NCBI GenBank assembly: GCA_029557025.1
Contig: JAKPRU010000559.1
Span: 1 to 16,899 of the forward strand
DNA from: Candidatus Omnitrophota bacterium
Lineage (GTDB): Bacteria > Hinthialibacterota > Hinthialibacteria > Hinthialibacterales > JAKPRU01
Reading direction: 5' to 3'
DNA length: 16,899 nt
Both the position numbers and the translations under genes were made by a program. Below are positions 1 through 6,848 of the stretch, piece after piece; positions within the stretch are counted from its first letter, which is position 1; the number at the start of each line of letters is the position of its first letter. The notes under the pieces were generated by a model that did no database searches, was not told where the DNA came from, and was given only the letters and a program-made list of their open reading frames with translations.

Positions 1-14
1 CCCCGTGAACGGGG
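1..14. repeat. Palindromic GC-rich intergenic repeat, copy 1 (cut by window edge)
   Basis: CCCCGT and ACGGGG (1-6 and 9-14) are exact reverse complements around a GA loop. The core and the A/G-rich tail after it resemble the repeat at 5746-5790, which has a CGTAAACGGGG core and a GGGGGAAAGCG tail. It is probably the right half of a longer element that continues left of the window. It lies downstream of lnt. The family assignment is by eye only. Confidence 0.4.
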
Positions 15-55
15 GGAAGAGAAAGCCCCTGGATCCCGGCATTTGTCGGAATGAT

Positions 56-71
56 GGGACAAGGTTGTCCC
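56..71 (-). terminator. Hairpin just after lnt, possible terminator
   Basis: GGGACA and TGTCCC form a perfect 6-base stem around AGGT (7 bases if the loop shrinks to two). It begins three bases after the lnt stop codon in the minus direction. No T-run follows, so a classic intrinsic terminator is not shown; it may stabilise the 3' end or be a repeat remnant, since it contains the ATGGGAC word repeated at 1845-1874. Confidence 0.3.
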
Positions 72-73
72 GA

Positions 74-1600
74 CTATTCCCTGAGCGAATAAACTGTCTC
101 GATTACATATCCCCGCTCGAAGAGGCTTGTGCAGGCGACAACCTCTCCACGCGGATCGATAATAGCCGAGAATCCGGTATTCGCGGCGCGAACCACCCAG
201 CAGCGATTCTCCACCGCTCGAAAAACGCAGTGTTGCAAATGCTGGTAAGGCGCCGTGCTTTTTTTGAACCAGGCATCGTTGGTGATATTGACCAGAAAAT
301 CTGCGCCGAGTTCTCTCTGCTGACGCGCCAAGCCGGACAGGGTGGATTCAAAGCAGATCGACACACCGAACTTCACGCCATGGGGTCCCTCAAAAATGGT
401 GATTTCTTTCCCCGGCTCGAAAATCCCGCCGCCTGCTGATTCGATCACAGATTCAATCATTGAAAAAGGCCACCATCTTCCCAGCGGCACCATTTCGCCC
501 CAGGGAACCAGATGAATTTTGTCATAGCGTTGAATGGGACTGAGATCGCAGGGGTACTCCTCCGCCTCTTTCATCGCGCCGGGTCGGAATAAAAATGCGG
601 AATTGTAAAGTGTCCAGCGTTCTCTCTTTTCGCCCAAGTTGATTTGATTCCCATCTACACTCCCGACAAGCAGATACATACCGGTTTCATCACAGAACGC
701 CTGCAAGCGGTTCACCACTCCCGGCCAGTATCGCAAGGGGTAGGTCAACGCGCTTTCCGGCCACACGGCGAGTTCGGCACCCTCCTCTCGTGCCGACCGG
801 GATAAATCAAGGTATCGATTCAGCGTAGCGTCAATGTCTTCTTCAAGTTTCTCATCTAGCGGGTAATTCCCCTGAATGGCCGCGATACGCAGCGGTTGGC
901 CTTTTCGGGTGTCCTCCGGGGCAACGGTCCATGTCAGCCCGCAGACAGTCGCAACTCCCAGTATCAGGATTGCCAGAAAGCAGATCGCCGGTCCATGGAC
1001 CGGAGGACTCACAGGTGACGACGATTTGAGAAAGAACAGGAGTTTCTTAAGGCGATTCGGAATCGGAACGCTTTCAAGGAACTCGGAAATACCCAGATTG
1101 ACCAGAATCGCCAGGCCGGAAAGGGGAAGAATCCCGGTGACTGAGGTAACGTTCAACAGCAGGCTGAACGATCCGAGCGACTGCCCCACCAGGCCCCAGG
1201 CAAATGCCAAGTAGCCCACAGAGCGGGCCGCTTCCAGAATCACCCAGACCAATGGGAGAAAAATCCATCGAAACGGAGTTGTACGGAACCGCCCGGCAAT
1301 CGCCAAGAACACCCCCCAATACAGGGCGAGAACACAGACCAGAAGGCTCATCCCCAGTCCGGTGGCATGACACAGCCAATAGATCAGCCCGCACCATCCC
1401 ACTAACCCCGCAAAAAAACCTGTCCAGAACGATTGCCGGAAACTCTGATGGCGCGTGCAGCGGGCAAAAATCGGAACAAGAAAAAACAGGGAGGCAAACC
1501 AGAGTTCGAAAGGCGGAAAGGCCAAAACATATAAAACGCCGGAGACCACTCCGGCGGCCAGATCAGACCGGCTCAGGTTCGGGCGGAGATTCCTTATCAT
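74..1600 (-). CDS. lnt: Apolipoprotein N-acyltransferase
   Basis: Inner-membrane enzyme that transfers an acyl chain from a phospholipid to the N-terminal cysteine of apolipoproteins, the last step of lipoprotein maturation. The 508 residues match the family (about 510). The first 225 or so hold several hydrophobic segments (around 13-46, 57-104, 112-135, 155-172, 205-222). A nitrilase-like domain follows with the expected triad: Glu282 in AVWPESALTYP, Lys361 in YDKIHLVPWGE and Cys417 in VSICFES. NITNDAWF (438-445) and the RAANTGFSAI segment (471-480) are also typical. The frame stays open to 1774, but the ATG at 1600 gives a normal N-terminus (MIRNLRPN) and only a 38-base overlap with yacG; an ATG at 1642 is the alternative, and neither has a strong ribosome site. 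The stop is TAG. Co-transcription with yacG is likely. Identity is secure, the exact start less so. Confidence 0.93.
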   Translation of the reverse strand: MIRNLRPNLSRSDLAAGVVSGVLYVLAFPPFELWFASLFFLVPIFARCTRHQSFRQSFWTGFFAGLVGWCGLIYWLCHATGLGMSLLVCVLALYWGVFLAIAGRFRTTPFRWIFLPLVWVILEAARSVGYLAFAWGLVGQSLGSFSLLLNVTSVTGILPLSGLAILVNLGISEFLESVPIPNRLKKLLFFLKSSSPVSPPVHGPAICFLAILILGVATVCGLTWTVAPEDTRKGQPLRIAAIQGNYPLDEKLEEDIDATLNRYLDLSRSAREEGAELAVWPESALTYPLRYWPGVVNRLQAFCDETGMYLLVGSVDGNQINLGEKRERWTLYNSAFLFRPGAMKEAEEYPCDLSPIQRYDKIHLVPWGEMVPLGRWWPFSMIESVIESAGGGIFEPGKEITIFEGPHGVKFGVSICFESTLSGLARQQRELGADFLVNITNDAWFKKSTAPYQHLQHCVFRAVENRCWVVRAANTGFSAIIDPRGEVVACTSLFERGYVIETVYSLRE

Positions 1601-1757
1601 GCGGCGATTGTTCCAGCGGTTCGCTGATGGTGTAATCTTCATCGAGCCAGCGGCCCAGATCGACCATCTTACACCGCTGTGAGCAGAACGGAAATGTCCG
1701 TGTTTCCAACCCCTCCGGAAGCACTTTTTTGCAGGTCGGACAACGAATCTCCAACAT
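1563..1757 (-). CDS. yacG: YacG-type zinc-binding protein (DNA gyrase inhibitor family)
   Basis: Small protein of 64 residues; E. coli YacG has 65. It has the four-cysteine zinc site of the family: Cys6 and Cys9 in RCPTCKK, Cys25 and Cys29 in FCSQRC, followed by the hallmark VDLGRWLDEDYTI. The C-terminus is acidic and proline-rich (PPEPEPV). E. coli YacG binds GyrB and inhibits gyrase; the same role here is inferred. The frame is open upstream to 1943, but the ATG at 1757 gives the canonical MLEIRCP start and has AAAGG (1765-1769) seven bases upstream. The 62 extra residues resemble nothing and translate the tandem repeat. Its 3' end overlaps lnt. In proteobacteria yacG usually sits near coaE; pairing with lnt is different. 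Confidence 0.92.
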   Translation of the reverse strand: MLEIRCPTCKKVLPEGLETRTFPFCSQRCKMVDLGRWLDEDYTISEPLEQSPHDKESPPEPEPV

Positions 1758-1844
1758 GGTGTAACCTTTGACATACAGGTGTTTCTTTGAGGCTATTTTA
1801 ACCGTTTTGATCGGGTTTTTCCATGCGGAAGGGTGCAAAAGAGC

Positions 1845-1874
1845 ATGGGACAGATGGGACCAATGGGACGGATG
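1845..1874 (+). repeat. Tandem 9-base repeat ATGGGACNN
   Basis: Three adjacent 9-base units, ATGGGACAG (1845-1853), ATGGGACCA (1854-1862) and ATGGGACGG (1863-1871), followed by a partial ATG. The seven-base core is invariant and the last two bases vary. It lies in non-coding DNA upstream of yacG. Function unknown; it could be a slippage-made simple repeat or a set of protein-binding sites. Confidence 0.7.
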
Positions 1875-1946
1875 CGGCCGGTAATTTGAAAAAGAAAGCG
1901 TGGTGTCCTGCATAACAGGCAAAAGAGGACAAGACGCGCACAACCC

Positions 1947-2028
1947 ACAACCCCCTCTGTGTCTCCCCCAGACTTACGGGGAGAGGTTCCTCCCCCGAAG
2001 ATCGGGGGAGGTCAGGTGGGGGTTGGCT
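1947..2028. repeat. Palindromic GC-rich intergenic repeat, copy 2
   Basis: The strongest element is a perfect 10-base stem, CCTCCCCCGA (1989-1998) and TCGGGGGAGG (2002-2011), around AGA. Left of it, CTCCCC (1961-1966) and GGGGAG (1978-1983) flank a TTACGGGGAG core related to copy 4. Outer arms also mirror each other: ACAACCCCC on the left and GGGGGTTGG on the right. The nested palindromic plan matches the repeats at 4272-4402 and 5729-5773. The outer boundaries are approximate. Confidence 0.65.
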
Positions 2029-2100
2029 GGAGAAAAGAAATCCCTCGGTATTCGATGAACAGCACCTTTCAAGCGCGACTTTCGCAGTCCAGCCGGGATA

Positions 2101-2128
2101 TTGCGCTCACGGTGAAATGTGTTAGAAT
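2101..2128 (+). promoter_or_regulatory. Candidate sigma-70-type promoter for the sugar oxidoreductase operon
   Basis: TTGCGC (2101-2106) and TAGAAT (2123-2128) are separated by 16 bases and lie about 40 bases before the start codon at 2168. AAAGGA (2152-2157) then serves as the ribosome site. Both boxes are imperfect, so this is a motif-level proposal. Confidence 0.4.
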
Positions 2129-2167
2129 CACGCCCGTCACTTATTAAAACGAAAGGATGGAACGGCT

Positions 2168-3394
2168 ATGAAGGACAGAAAGACCAATCGCAGAACGTTC
2201 CTGAAAACCGCGGCGGTTACGACAGCGGGATGGAGTATTGTCAGCTCGCGTTCCGTGGCAGGAACGACGGCGAACTCCAAGATTCGCCTGGGCGTGATCG
2301 GGTCGGGAGGACGTGGATATTTTGTTTGCAGCAAGTTCCAGAACAATGTCCCTGATGATGTCGAAATTGTTGCATTGCATGATTATTTTGAAGATCGTTT
2401 TGACCTGATTGTTGAGCGTTTCAAGGTTCCGAAGTCCCGATGCTACACGGGCCTCGACGACTATATGAAGATTTTAGAGGCCGAGGATGTGGATGGGGTG
2501 ATTATCACCAGCCCGCCCTATTTCCACCCGGAACAGACGGAAAGGGCGGTCGCTGCGGGCAAGCATGTCTGGCTGGCCAAGCCCGTCGCCGTGGATGTTC
2601 CCGGCTGCCTGCGTATCAAAGAGACCGGCAAGAAAGCCGAGGGGAAAGTGACGCTTCTGGTCGATTTCCAGAGCCGGAACAGCCCGTTCTTCATTGAGGC
2701 GGTGAAGCGAGTTCGTAATGGCGATATCGGTCCCATGATAACCGGGGAAGCGTTCAACCAGTTCGGGCGTGGGGGATGGGCGAACACGGAAGGAATGTCG
2801 AAAGCCGCCGCGCGCATCCGGAACTGGGGAACGGATCCTGTCCTGTCCGGAGATATCATTGTCGAACAGGCTGTCCATGCCATGGATATCGTGAATTGGA
2901 TCATCGATGCGACGCCTGTGATGGCTTATGGAACCGGCGGCCTGAAAGCCCGCCTGAACGCCGGGGCCAACTGGGACCATTTCATAGTGATCTATACCTA
3001 TCCGGGCGATATCCGGGTGGATCTGAATTGCTCGCAGTTTATGCAAAAAGGATACAACAATCTCGGCGCGCGCATTTTCGGCGATTTGGGGGCCGTTCAT
3101 GCGCATTATCGCGCCGCCGATTGGGGTGTGGGTCCGGTGAAGATCACGGGCCAAAATGAGTGGGCCGGAACCGAACACGACAACACCTGGGATATCGGCG
3201 TCAACAATAACTGCAAGGATTTCGTGAAGAGCATCCGCACCGGCGAGTTCATCAACCATGCCGATTACTCCGCGGACAGCGCCATGACCAGCGTCCTCGG
3301 ACGCACCGCCTCCTATCGGCAGGCGGAGGTCACATGGGATGAGATTCTCAAGGCGAATGAAAAACTGGACGCCGGTCCGGAGATCCGTGGATAA
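2168..3394 (+). CDS. Tat-exported Gfo/Idh/MocA-family oxidoreductase, first copy
   Basis: Predicted NAD(P)-dependent sugar or polyol dehydrogenase of 408 residues. The N-terminus is a twin-arginine signal (NRRTFLKTAA, residues 7-16) with an Ala/Thr-rich stretch to about 31. The Rossmann domain starts at IRLGVIGSGGRG (39-50) and the usual ITSPPYFH and AAGKHVWLAKP motifs follow. The family's EKP is AKP here (137-139): the catalytic lysine (Lys138) stays but the glutamate is lost. The C-terminal substrate domain has EQAVHAMDIVNW, with His237 as probable catalytic base and Glu233 where DxxxH members have Asp. Zymomonas glucose-fructose oxidoreductase is a Tat-exported relative that keeps a bound NADP, so periplasmic action is plausible. 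It leads the operon; the next gene starts 20 bases after its TAA stop. The substrate cannot be read from sequence. Confidence 0.9.
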   Translation: MKDRKTNRRTFLKTAAVTTAGWSIVSSRSVAGTTANSKIRLGVIGSGGRGYFVCSKFQNNVPDDVEIVALHDYFEDRFDLIVERFKVPKSRCYTGLDDYMKILEAEDVDGVIITSPPYFHPEQTERAVAAGKHVWLAKPVAVDVPGCLRIKETGKKAEGKVTLLVDFQSRNSPFFIEAVKRVRNGDIGPMITGEAFNQFGRGGWANTEGMSKAAARIRNWGTDPVLSGDIIVEQAVHAMDIVNWIIDATPVMAYGTGGLKARLNAGANWDHFIVIYTYPGDIRVDLNCSQFMQKGYNNLGARIFGDLGAVHAHYRAADWGVGPVKITGQNEWAGTEHDNTWDIGVNNNCKDFVKSIRTGEFINHADYSADSAMTSVLGRTASYRQAEVTWDEILKANEKLDAGPEIRG

Positions 3395-3414
3395 AACAGA
3401 AAGGATGACCCGAA

Positions 3415-4263
3415 ATGGCTGGAATCGGCTTTCACACTGATGCGTTCAACAGCAGCAATTACAGTTTCGATCAGTGCCTGGACTGGGCAAAGCAGCATCA
3501 ACTGGAGTTCATCGAATGCTGCACAATCGATGGTGCGGCATACCTCCAGGCACTGGGGTATCATCCGCACATTTCCCTGTATGAAGATCCCGTTCTGTGG
3601 CGGCGCAAATTGGAAAAACAGGGCATTCAGATGAGCCAGATTGACGCCGCGTATCCGTTGACACGCATGGACGGTCTGACCGTCGGAGTTCGATATGTAC
3701 AAAATGCCATCCGCTGGGCGGATCAGGCCGGATGTCCCGCTGTGGATACGACGGACGATAAACACAAGCCCGAAGGGATGAGCGACCGGGAGGGCCTTCA
3801 GCTTCTGAAGCAGGCTTATGGGGAGATTGTGAAAATCGCCGAGGCCCACAAGATCAGTGTGAATTGCGAGCCGCACGGGTATTTCACAACCAAGCCGGAG
3901 TTTATGGCGGAGATTCTGTCCTTTTACGAGTCGCCGTACATCAACATGAACATGGATACCGGCAATACGTTTATCGCAGGGCAAGACCCGGTGGCGTTTG
4001 TGCAGGAGTTTAAAAACCGCATCCGTCATGTACACATTAAGGATGTCAGCGAATCTCTGGCGAAAGCCGCTCGCGGCGAACTGACCGGCATTGCGATGAG
4101 CCACTGCGCGATCGGCGATGGAGTCAACGCCGAGAATATCCGCTCCTGTGTGGGAATTCTTCTGACAAACGGCTACAACGGTGTGTTCAGTCTGGAATGC
4201 GAAGGGTGCGTGTTAGAGAAATCCCTGGAGTGGTTCCGGCGATTGCTGACAGAGATGAAGTAG
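3415..4263 (+). CDS. Sugar phosphate isomerase/epimerase-like TIM-barrel protein
   Basis: A 282-residue protein of the xylose-isomerase-like TIM-barrel superfamily (IolE, hydroxypyruvate isomerase, tagatose/psicose epimerases). The four expected metal ligands are visible: Glu152 in VNCEPHG, Asp181 in NMDTGN, His207 in HVHIKD and Glu261 in SLECEG. The family isomerises, epimerises or dehydrates sugars, keto-sugars and inosose through an enediolate with a divalent metal. The N-terminus (MAGIGFHTDAF) has no signal peptide, so the enzyme looks cytosolic, unlike its two Tat-type neighbours. AAGGA (3401-3405) lies nine bases before the ATG; the stop is TAG. Gene neighbours suggest it acts on the product of a dehydrogenase, for instance a 3-keto-sugar or inosose, but that is inference; 3-keto-glycoside lyase or epimerase are alternatives. 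Confidence 0.88.
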   Translation: MAGIGFHTDAFNSSNYSFDQCLDWAKQHQLEFIECCTIDGAAYLQALGYHPHISLYEDPVLWRRKLEKQGIQMSQIDAAYPLTRMDGLTVGVRYVQNAIRWADQAGCPAVDTTDDKHKPEGMSDREGLQLLKQAYGEIVKIAEAHKISVNCEPHGYFTTKPEFMAEILSFYESPYINMNMDTGNTFIAGQDPVAFVQEFKNRIRHVHIKDVSESLAKAARGELTGIAMSHCAIGDGVNAENIRSCVGILLTNGYNGVFSLECEGCVLEKSLEWFRRLLTEMK

Positions 4264-4271
4264 AGGCAGGC

Positions 4272-4402
4272 CCCTCCGCTCCCCGCGAACCGGAGGGAGA
4301 ACCGAATTCCCCCTTCCGCCCGCTCGACGGAACTCCCCCTCTCCATCCCTGGAGAGGGGGTTGGGGGGTGAGGGAAAGGACGGAGGGGGGTTGGGGGACG
4401 GT
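4272..4402. repeat. Palindromic GC-rich intergenic repeat, copy 3, inside the sugar operon
   Basis: Two hairpins fill most of the 173-base gap. The first pairs CCCTCCG (4272-4278) with CGGAGGG (4291-4297); its loop holds CTCCCCGCGAAC, close to the core of the other copies. The second pairs CCCCCTCTCC (4335-4344) perfectly with GGAGAGGGGG (4351-4360) around ATCCCT. A GGTTGGGGGGTGAGGG-like tail follows, partly repeated as GGGGGGTTGGGGGACGG (4385-4401). The element keeps the frame open upstream of the next gene, producing a false N-terminal extension rich in Gly, Trp, Arg and Pro. It could attenuate or process the transcript between the second and third genes. Confidence 0.7.
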
Positions 4403-4436
4403 AAATAGCGATTCGCATATAGAGAGGATCAATACC

Positions 4437-5711
4437 ATGGAAAACAACTATCCGACACGGCGTGAGTTTCTCAAGACGGGCGTTACGGCAGGCGTATTGA
4501 TGTCCGCCGTCAGTCCGGTCAGTTACGGAAGGGTAATTGGGGCGAACGACCGGATCCATGTTGGGGTAATTGGAGCGGGTGGGCGCGGACGATGGCATAT
4601 CGGCTGGGTGCAGCGGTCCGCAAACAACGGGGAGAATGCCGAGGTGAACGCGGTCTGCAATATCTGGAATGTGAAACTGGAGGGCGCCATTCAAGAGGTC
4701 AAGGATCGCTTCAATCTCGAACCGAAAGCCTACCGGGATTACCGGAAAATGCTGGAGGACAGGGACATCGACGCCGTCGTTATCGCCACGCCCGACCATC
4801 AGCACTGCGGGCAGCTCTGCGATGCGGTAAAGGCCGGGAAGGATGTCTATGTAGAGAAACCCATCGCCGTGACATTAGAGGATTTGAACAAGACTTATGA
4901 TATCGTCAAAGGCAGCAAGGCTGTTGTTCAGCATGGTACGCAGGGGCGGAGCAGTGTCGGCGCGGCGGCTACCAGAGAGTTCATTCAATCGGGCAAGCTT
5001 GGAAAGATCTTGCGGGTAGAGGAATCGCGAAGCGCTTATGTCCCCTATTGGAACAACTACAGCTGTCCGGAGAAGCCGGAAGATACCGATTGGAAAGCCT
5101 TTCTGTACAATCTGCCGGATCGCCCATTCAACGCGGACATGCACGGTTGCTGGATGGGATATGCGGAATGCTCGCCGGGAACCATCGGCGGCTGGATGAG
5201 CCACCTGAGCGATTTCGTCCACTATATCACCGGGTGCGATTTTCCGCTGACCGCCGTGGCACAAGGCGGCATCTATGCGCTGACTTCTGTGGAAGGACGC
5301 ACGTGCCCGGACACCACCACCGCCGTCCTGGAATATCCTGAAGGATTTACCACGCTGTTCACAACCCATTTCGGAAACGGGGCCAATAACTACACAACGA
5401 TTTTCGGCTCGAAGGGAACGATGCAGATCCAGGACCCCGACGGAAATCAAAAAGGGGGCATCGCACCGAAAGTCACGGGCGACGGCAGCGAACATCCCGA
5501 AAAAATCGGTGAGGGCGTAGAGATTCCGGAAATCCCGCAGGATGACCATATAATGAATTGGCTGAAATGTATCCGAACCCGTGAGCAGCCCCATGCGGAT
5601 ATGGACGCGGGATATAAGCATGGTGTTGCGGTTCTTCTGGGCTGGATGGCATACCTGGAAGGCCGCAAGATGGCGTTTGATCCTCAAAAGCGGGAGATTC
5701 GGCCGGTGTGA
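4437..5711 (+). CDS. Tat-exported Gfo/Idh/MocA-family oxidoreductase, second copy
   Basis: Predicted NAD(P)-dependent oxidoreductase of 424 residues. It has a twin-arginine signal (TRREFLKTG, 7-15), a GVIGAGGRG dinucleotide motif (43-51), ATPDHQHCGQLCDA (117-130) and a complete EKP motif with Lys141. GGWMSHLSDFVHYITG (251-266) carries the probable active-site His256. The fold matches the large group of Tat-signal Gfo/Idh/MocA proteins common in planctomycetes and related bacteria. The frame is open back to 4197, but those 80 codons read through the repeat; the ATG at 4437 has AGAGGA (4423-4428) eight bases upstream and puts the RR motif at the very start. It is not a close duplicate of the gene at 2168, so two different substrates or steps are likely. 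It may oxidise a sugar or inositol outside the cytoplasm; the substrate is unknown. Confidence 0.9.
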   Translation: MENNYPTRREFLKTGVTAGVLMSAVSPVSYGRVIGANDRIHVGVIGAGGRGRWHIGWVQRSANNGENAEVNAVCNIWNVKLEGAIQEVKDRFNLEPKAYRDYRKMLEDRDIDAVVIATPDHQHCGQLCDAVKAGKDVYVEKPIAVTLEDLNKTYDIVKGSKAVVQHGTQGRSSVGAAATREFIQSGKLGKILRVEESRSAYVPYWNNYSCPEKPEDTDWKAFLYNLPDRPFNADMHGCWMGYAECSPGTIGGWMSHLSDFVHYITGCDFPLTAVAQGGIYALTSVEGRTCPDTTTAVLEYPEGFTTLFTTHFGNGANNYTTIFGSKGTMQIQDPDGNQKGGIAPKVTGDGSEHPEKIGEGVEIPEIPQDDHIMNWLKCIRTREQPHADMDAGYKHGVAVLLGWMAYLEGRKMAFDPQKREIRPV

Positions 5712-5728
5712 CATATCCCGCATCAGTA

Positions 5729-5773
5729 CCCCACCCCCGGCCCGACCCTCCGCGTAAACGGGGAGGGAGGGGG
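5729..5773. repeat. Palindromic GC-rich intergenic repeat, copy 4, between convergent genes
   Basis: CCCTCCGCG (5746-5754) and CGGGGAGGG (5759-5767) form a hairpin with one mismatch around TAAA. CCCCACCCCCGGCCC lies on the left (5729-5743) and AGGGGG on the right. It occupies the 90-base gap between the plus-strand oxidoreductase and the minus-strand yhaM-like gene and may act as a two-way transcript end. Translated on the minus strand it gives the low-complexity peptide LPPRLRGGSGRGWG, typical of dispersed repeats miscalled as genes. Confidence 0.65.
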
Positions 5774-5801
5774 AAAGCGTGCAGGGAAGCGTTCTCTTGC
5801 G

Positions 5802-6848
5802 TCAATCCGGCAATTTGGTCTCTATCTCGGCGTTGTCTACCTCGGCTCTGTCCAGCCGGCTGTTGTCCTGCTCGCCGATGGATTCCGGGCCACGCCAGTG
5901 CGGAATGGGTTTCGTGAACAGGGAGCGACCCAGTAGATTTACATAGTCGGTCCACTCTCGTGTCGGATCGGAGTTTTTCTCCATTTCGCGAATGGATGCG
6001 TTAATCTGCGCGTCCATGTTGTCTATGTAATGGAGCAGCGAGGCCTCCAGCGTCATCGGCAAAACCGGGGATCGTTCAATATCGCCGTGGTGGGAAATCA
6101 ACATGTGTCGCAGGCGCATCAGAAGTTCATCGGGAAATCCTTCAACCTGCGCGGCATAGCGGCGCAGTAATTCATCACCAAGAATAACATGCCCCAATAG
6201 CCGTCCCTGGTTCGTGTAGTCGAAAGCGATATCGTACCGTAACTCCTGTACTTTTCCGATATCGTGAAGGACCGCGCCGGTAATCAACAGGTCCCTGTCG
6301 ATCTTGGGATAGAACGGCGTGATGGCCCGGCACAACCCCGTAACCCAGAGCGTATGCTCCAGCAAACCGCCGATGACGGCATGATGCCACATTTTCCCGC
6401 CGGGGGCGCGGCGGAAAAGATTCTGGAACTCCTCATCCGCAAGAAAAACCTCCAGGATGTTTCGGCAGTATTCATTCCGGATTTCATCTACAAACTGTCG
6501 GAGTCGTTCGATCAGTTCGGTTGAGGAGAACCGCGATTTCGGCAGGAAATCTTCGGGATTGAGATCCTCGTAGGAGTCGATTCGGGACAGGTAGATGACT
6601 TTCAGCTGCAACTCGCCCCGATACGCTTCGACCCGTCCCTCAACCCGTGCCAGGTCGCCACTCCGCACGGATTCGTACGCTTCCGTTGCTCCCTGCCACA
6701 TAACCGCTGAGATCTTGCCGGTAGAATCCGCGAGACGCAGACGGAGATACTCGCCGCGGTCATAGTAACCGACGGAGATCCGGGAGATGACAAAAAGGTC
6801 CTCTACCTGGTCTCCCAACCGAAGATCCTTGACAAATTGGCTCTTCAA
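5802..6848 (-). CDS. yhaM: YhaM-like 3'-5' exoribonuclease (OB-fold plus HD domain)
   Basis: Predicted single-strand-specific, metal-dependent exonuclease of 348 residues (B. subtilis YhaM 314). An N-terminal OB-fold nucleic-acid-binding domain (about 15-90: LADSTGKISAVMW, ARVEGRVEAYRGELQL) is followed by an HD phosphohydrolase domain (about 153-280) with the metal-site residues in order: MWHHAVIGGLLEHT, AVLHDIGK (His195-Asp196), GHVILGDELL (His220), LISHHGDI (His253-His254) and IDNMDA. The 60 or so C-terminal residues are polar and less conserved-looking. The start is TTG at 6848, set by AGGGGA five bases upstream and by the lack of any ATG before codon 50; the upstream gene's TAA ends at the preceding base. 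The two genes are therefore surely co-translated. The same pairing of an HD exonuclease with a parvulin foldase recalls yhaM and prsA, near neighbours in B. subtilis as I remember it. The family is clear; the exact substrate is inferred. Confidence 0.88.
   Translation of the reverse strand: MKSQFVKDLRLGDQVEDLFVISRISVGYYDRGEYLRLRLADSTGKISAVMWQGATEAYESVRSGDLARVEGRVEAYRGELQLKVIYLSRIDSYEDLNPEDFLPKSRFSSTELIERLRQFVDEIRNEYCRNILEVFLADEEFQNLFRRAPGGKMWHHAVIGGLLEHTLWVTGLCRAITPFYPKIDRDLLITGAVLHDIGKVQELRYDIAFDYTNQGRLLGHVILGDELLRRYAAQVEGFPDELLMRLRHMLISHHGDIERSPVLPMTLEASLLHYIDNMDAQINASIREMEKNSDPTREWTDYVNLLGRSLFTKPIPHWRGPESIGEQDNSRLDRAEVDNAEIETKLPD

Larger units (their letters stand above)
1758..2167. other. 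Divergent intergenic region, 410 bases
   Basis: This gap separates yacG (minus) from the first oxidoreductase (plus), so it should carry promoters in both directions. It holds a 9-base tandem repeat (1845-1874), a GC-rich palindromic repeat (about 1947-2028) and a plausible plus-strand promoter (2101-2128). A loose inverted repeat TGTCCT/AGGACA lies at 1904-1909 and 1926-1931. For yacG the only -10-like word noticed is TAAAAT (1795-1800, minus) without a convincing -35. Translations of the repeat part (for example SPPDLRGEVPPPKIGG) are the low-complexity peptides such repeats give; I see no real gene here. Confidence 0.6.

Noticed and set aside
1758-1943. 62-codon extension of yacG
   Set aside because: It covers the tandem repeat and gives a low-complexity peptide; the conserved YacG start is at 1757.
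2474-4104. Minus-strand open frames of about 260 codons opposite the first two sugar genes
   Set aside because: Histidine-rich, domain-free translations opposite genes with intact catalytic motifs.
4197-4436. 80-codon N-terminal extension of the second oxidoreductase
   Set aside because: It translates the previous gene's end in another frame plus the palindromic repeat; the Tat signal and ribosome site mark the start at 4437.
4875-5723. Minus-strand open frame of 282 codons opposite the second oxidoreductase
   Set aside because: Antisense shadow; runs into the repeat and matches no family.
1947-5773. CRISPR array from the repeated GC-rich blocks
   Set aside because: The copies are kilobases apart, differ in sequence, and have genes rather than uniform spacers between them.
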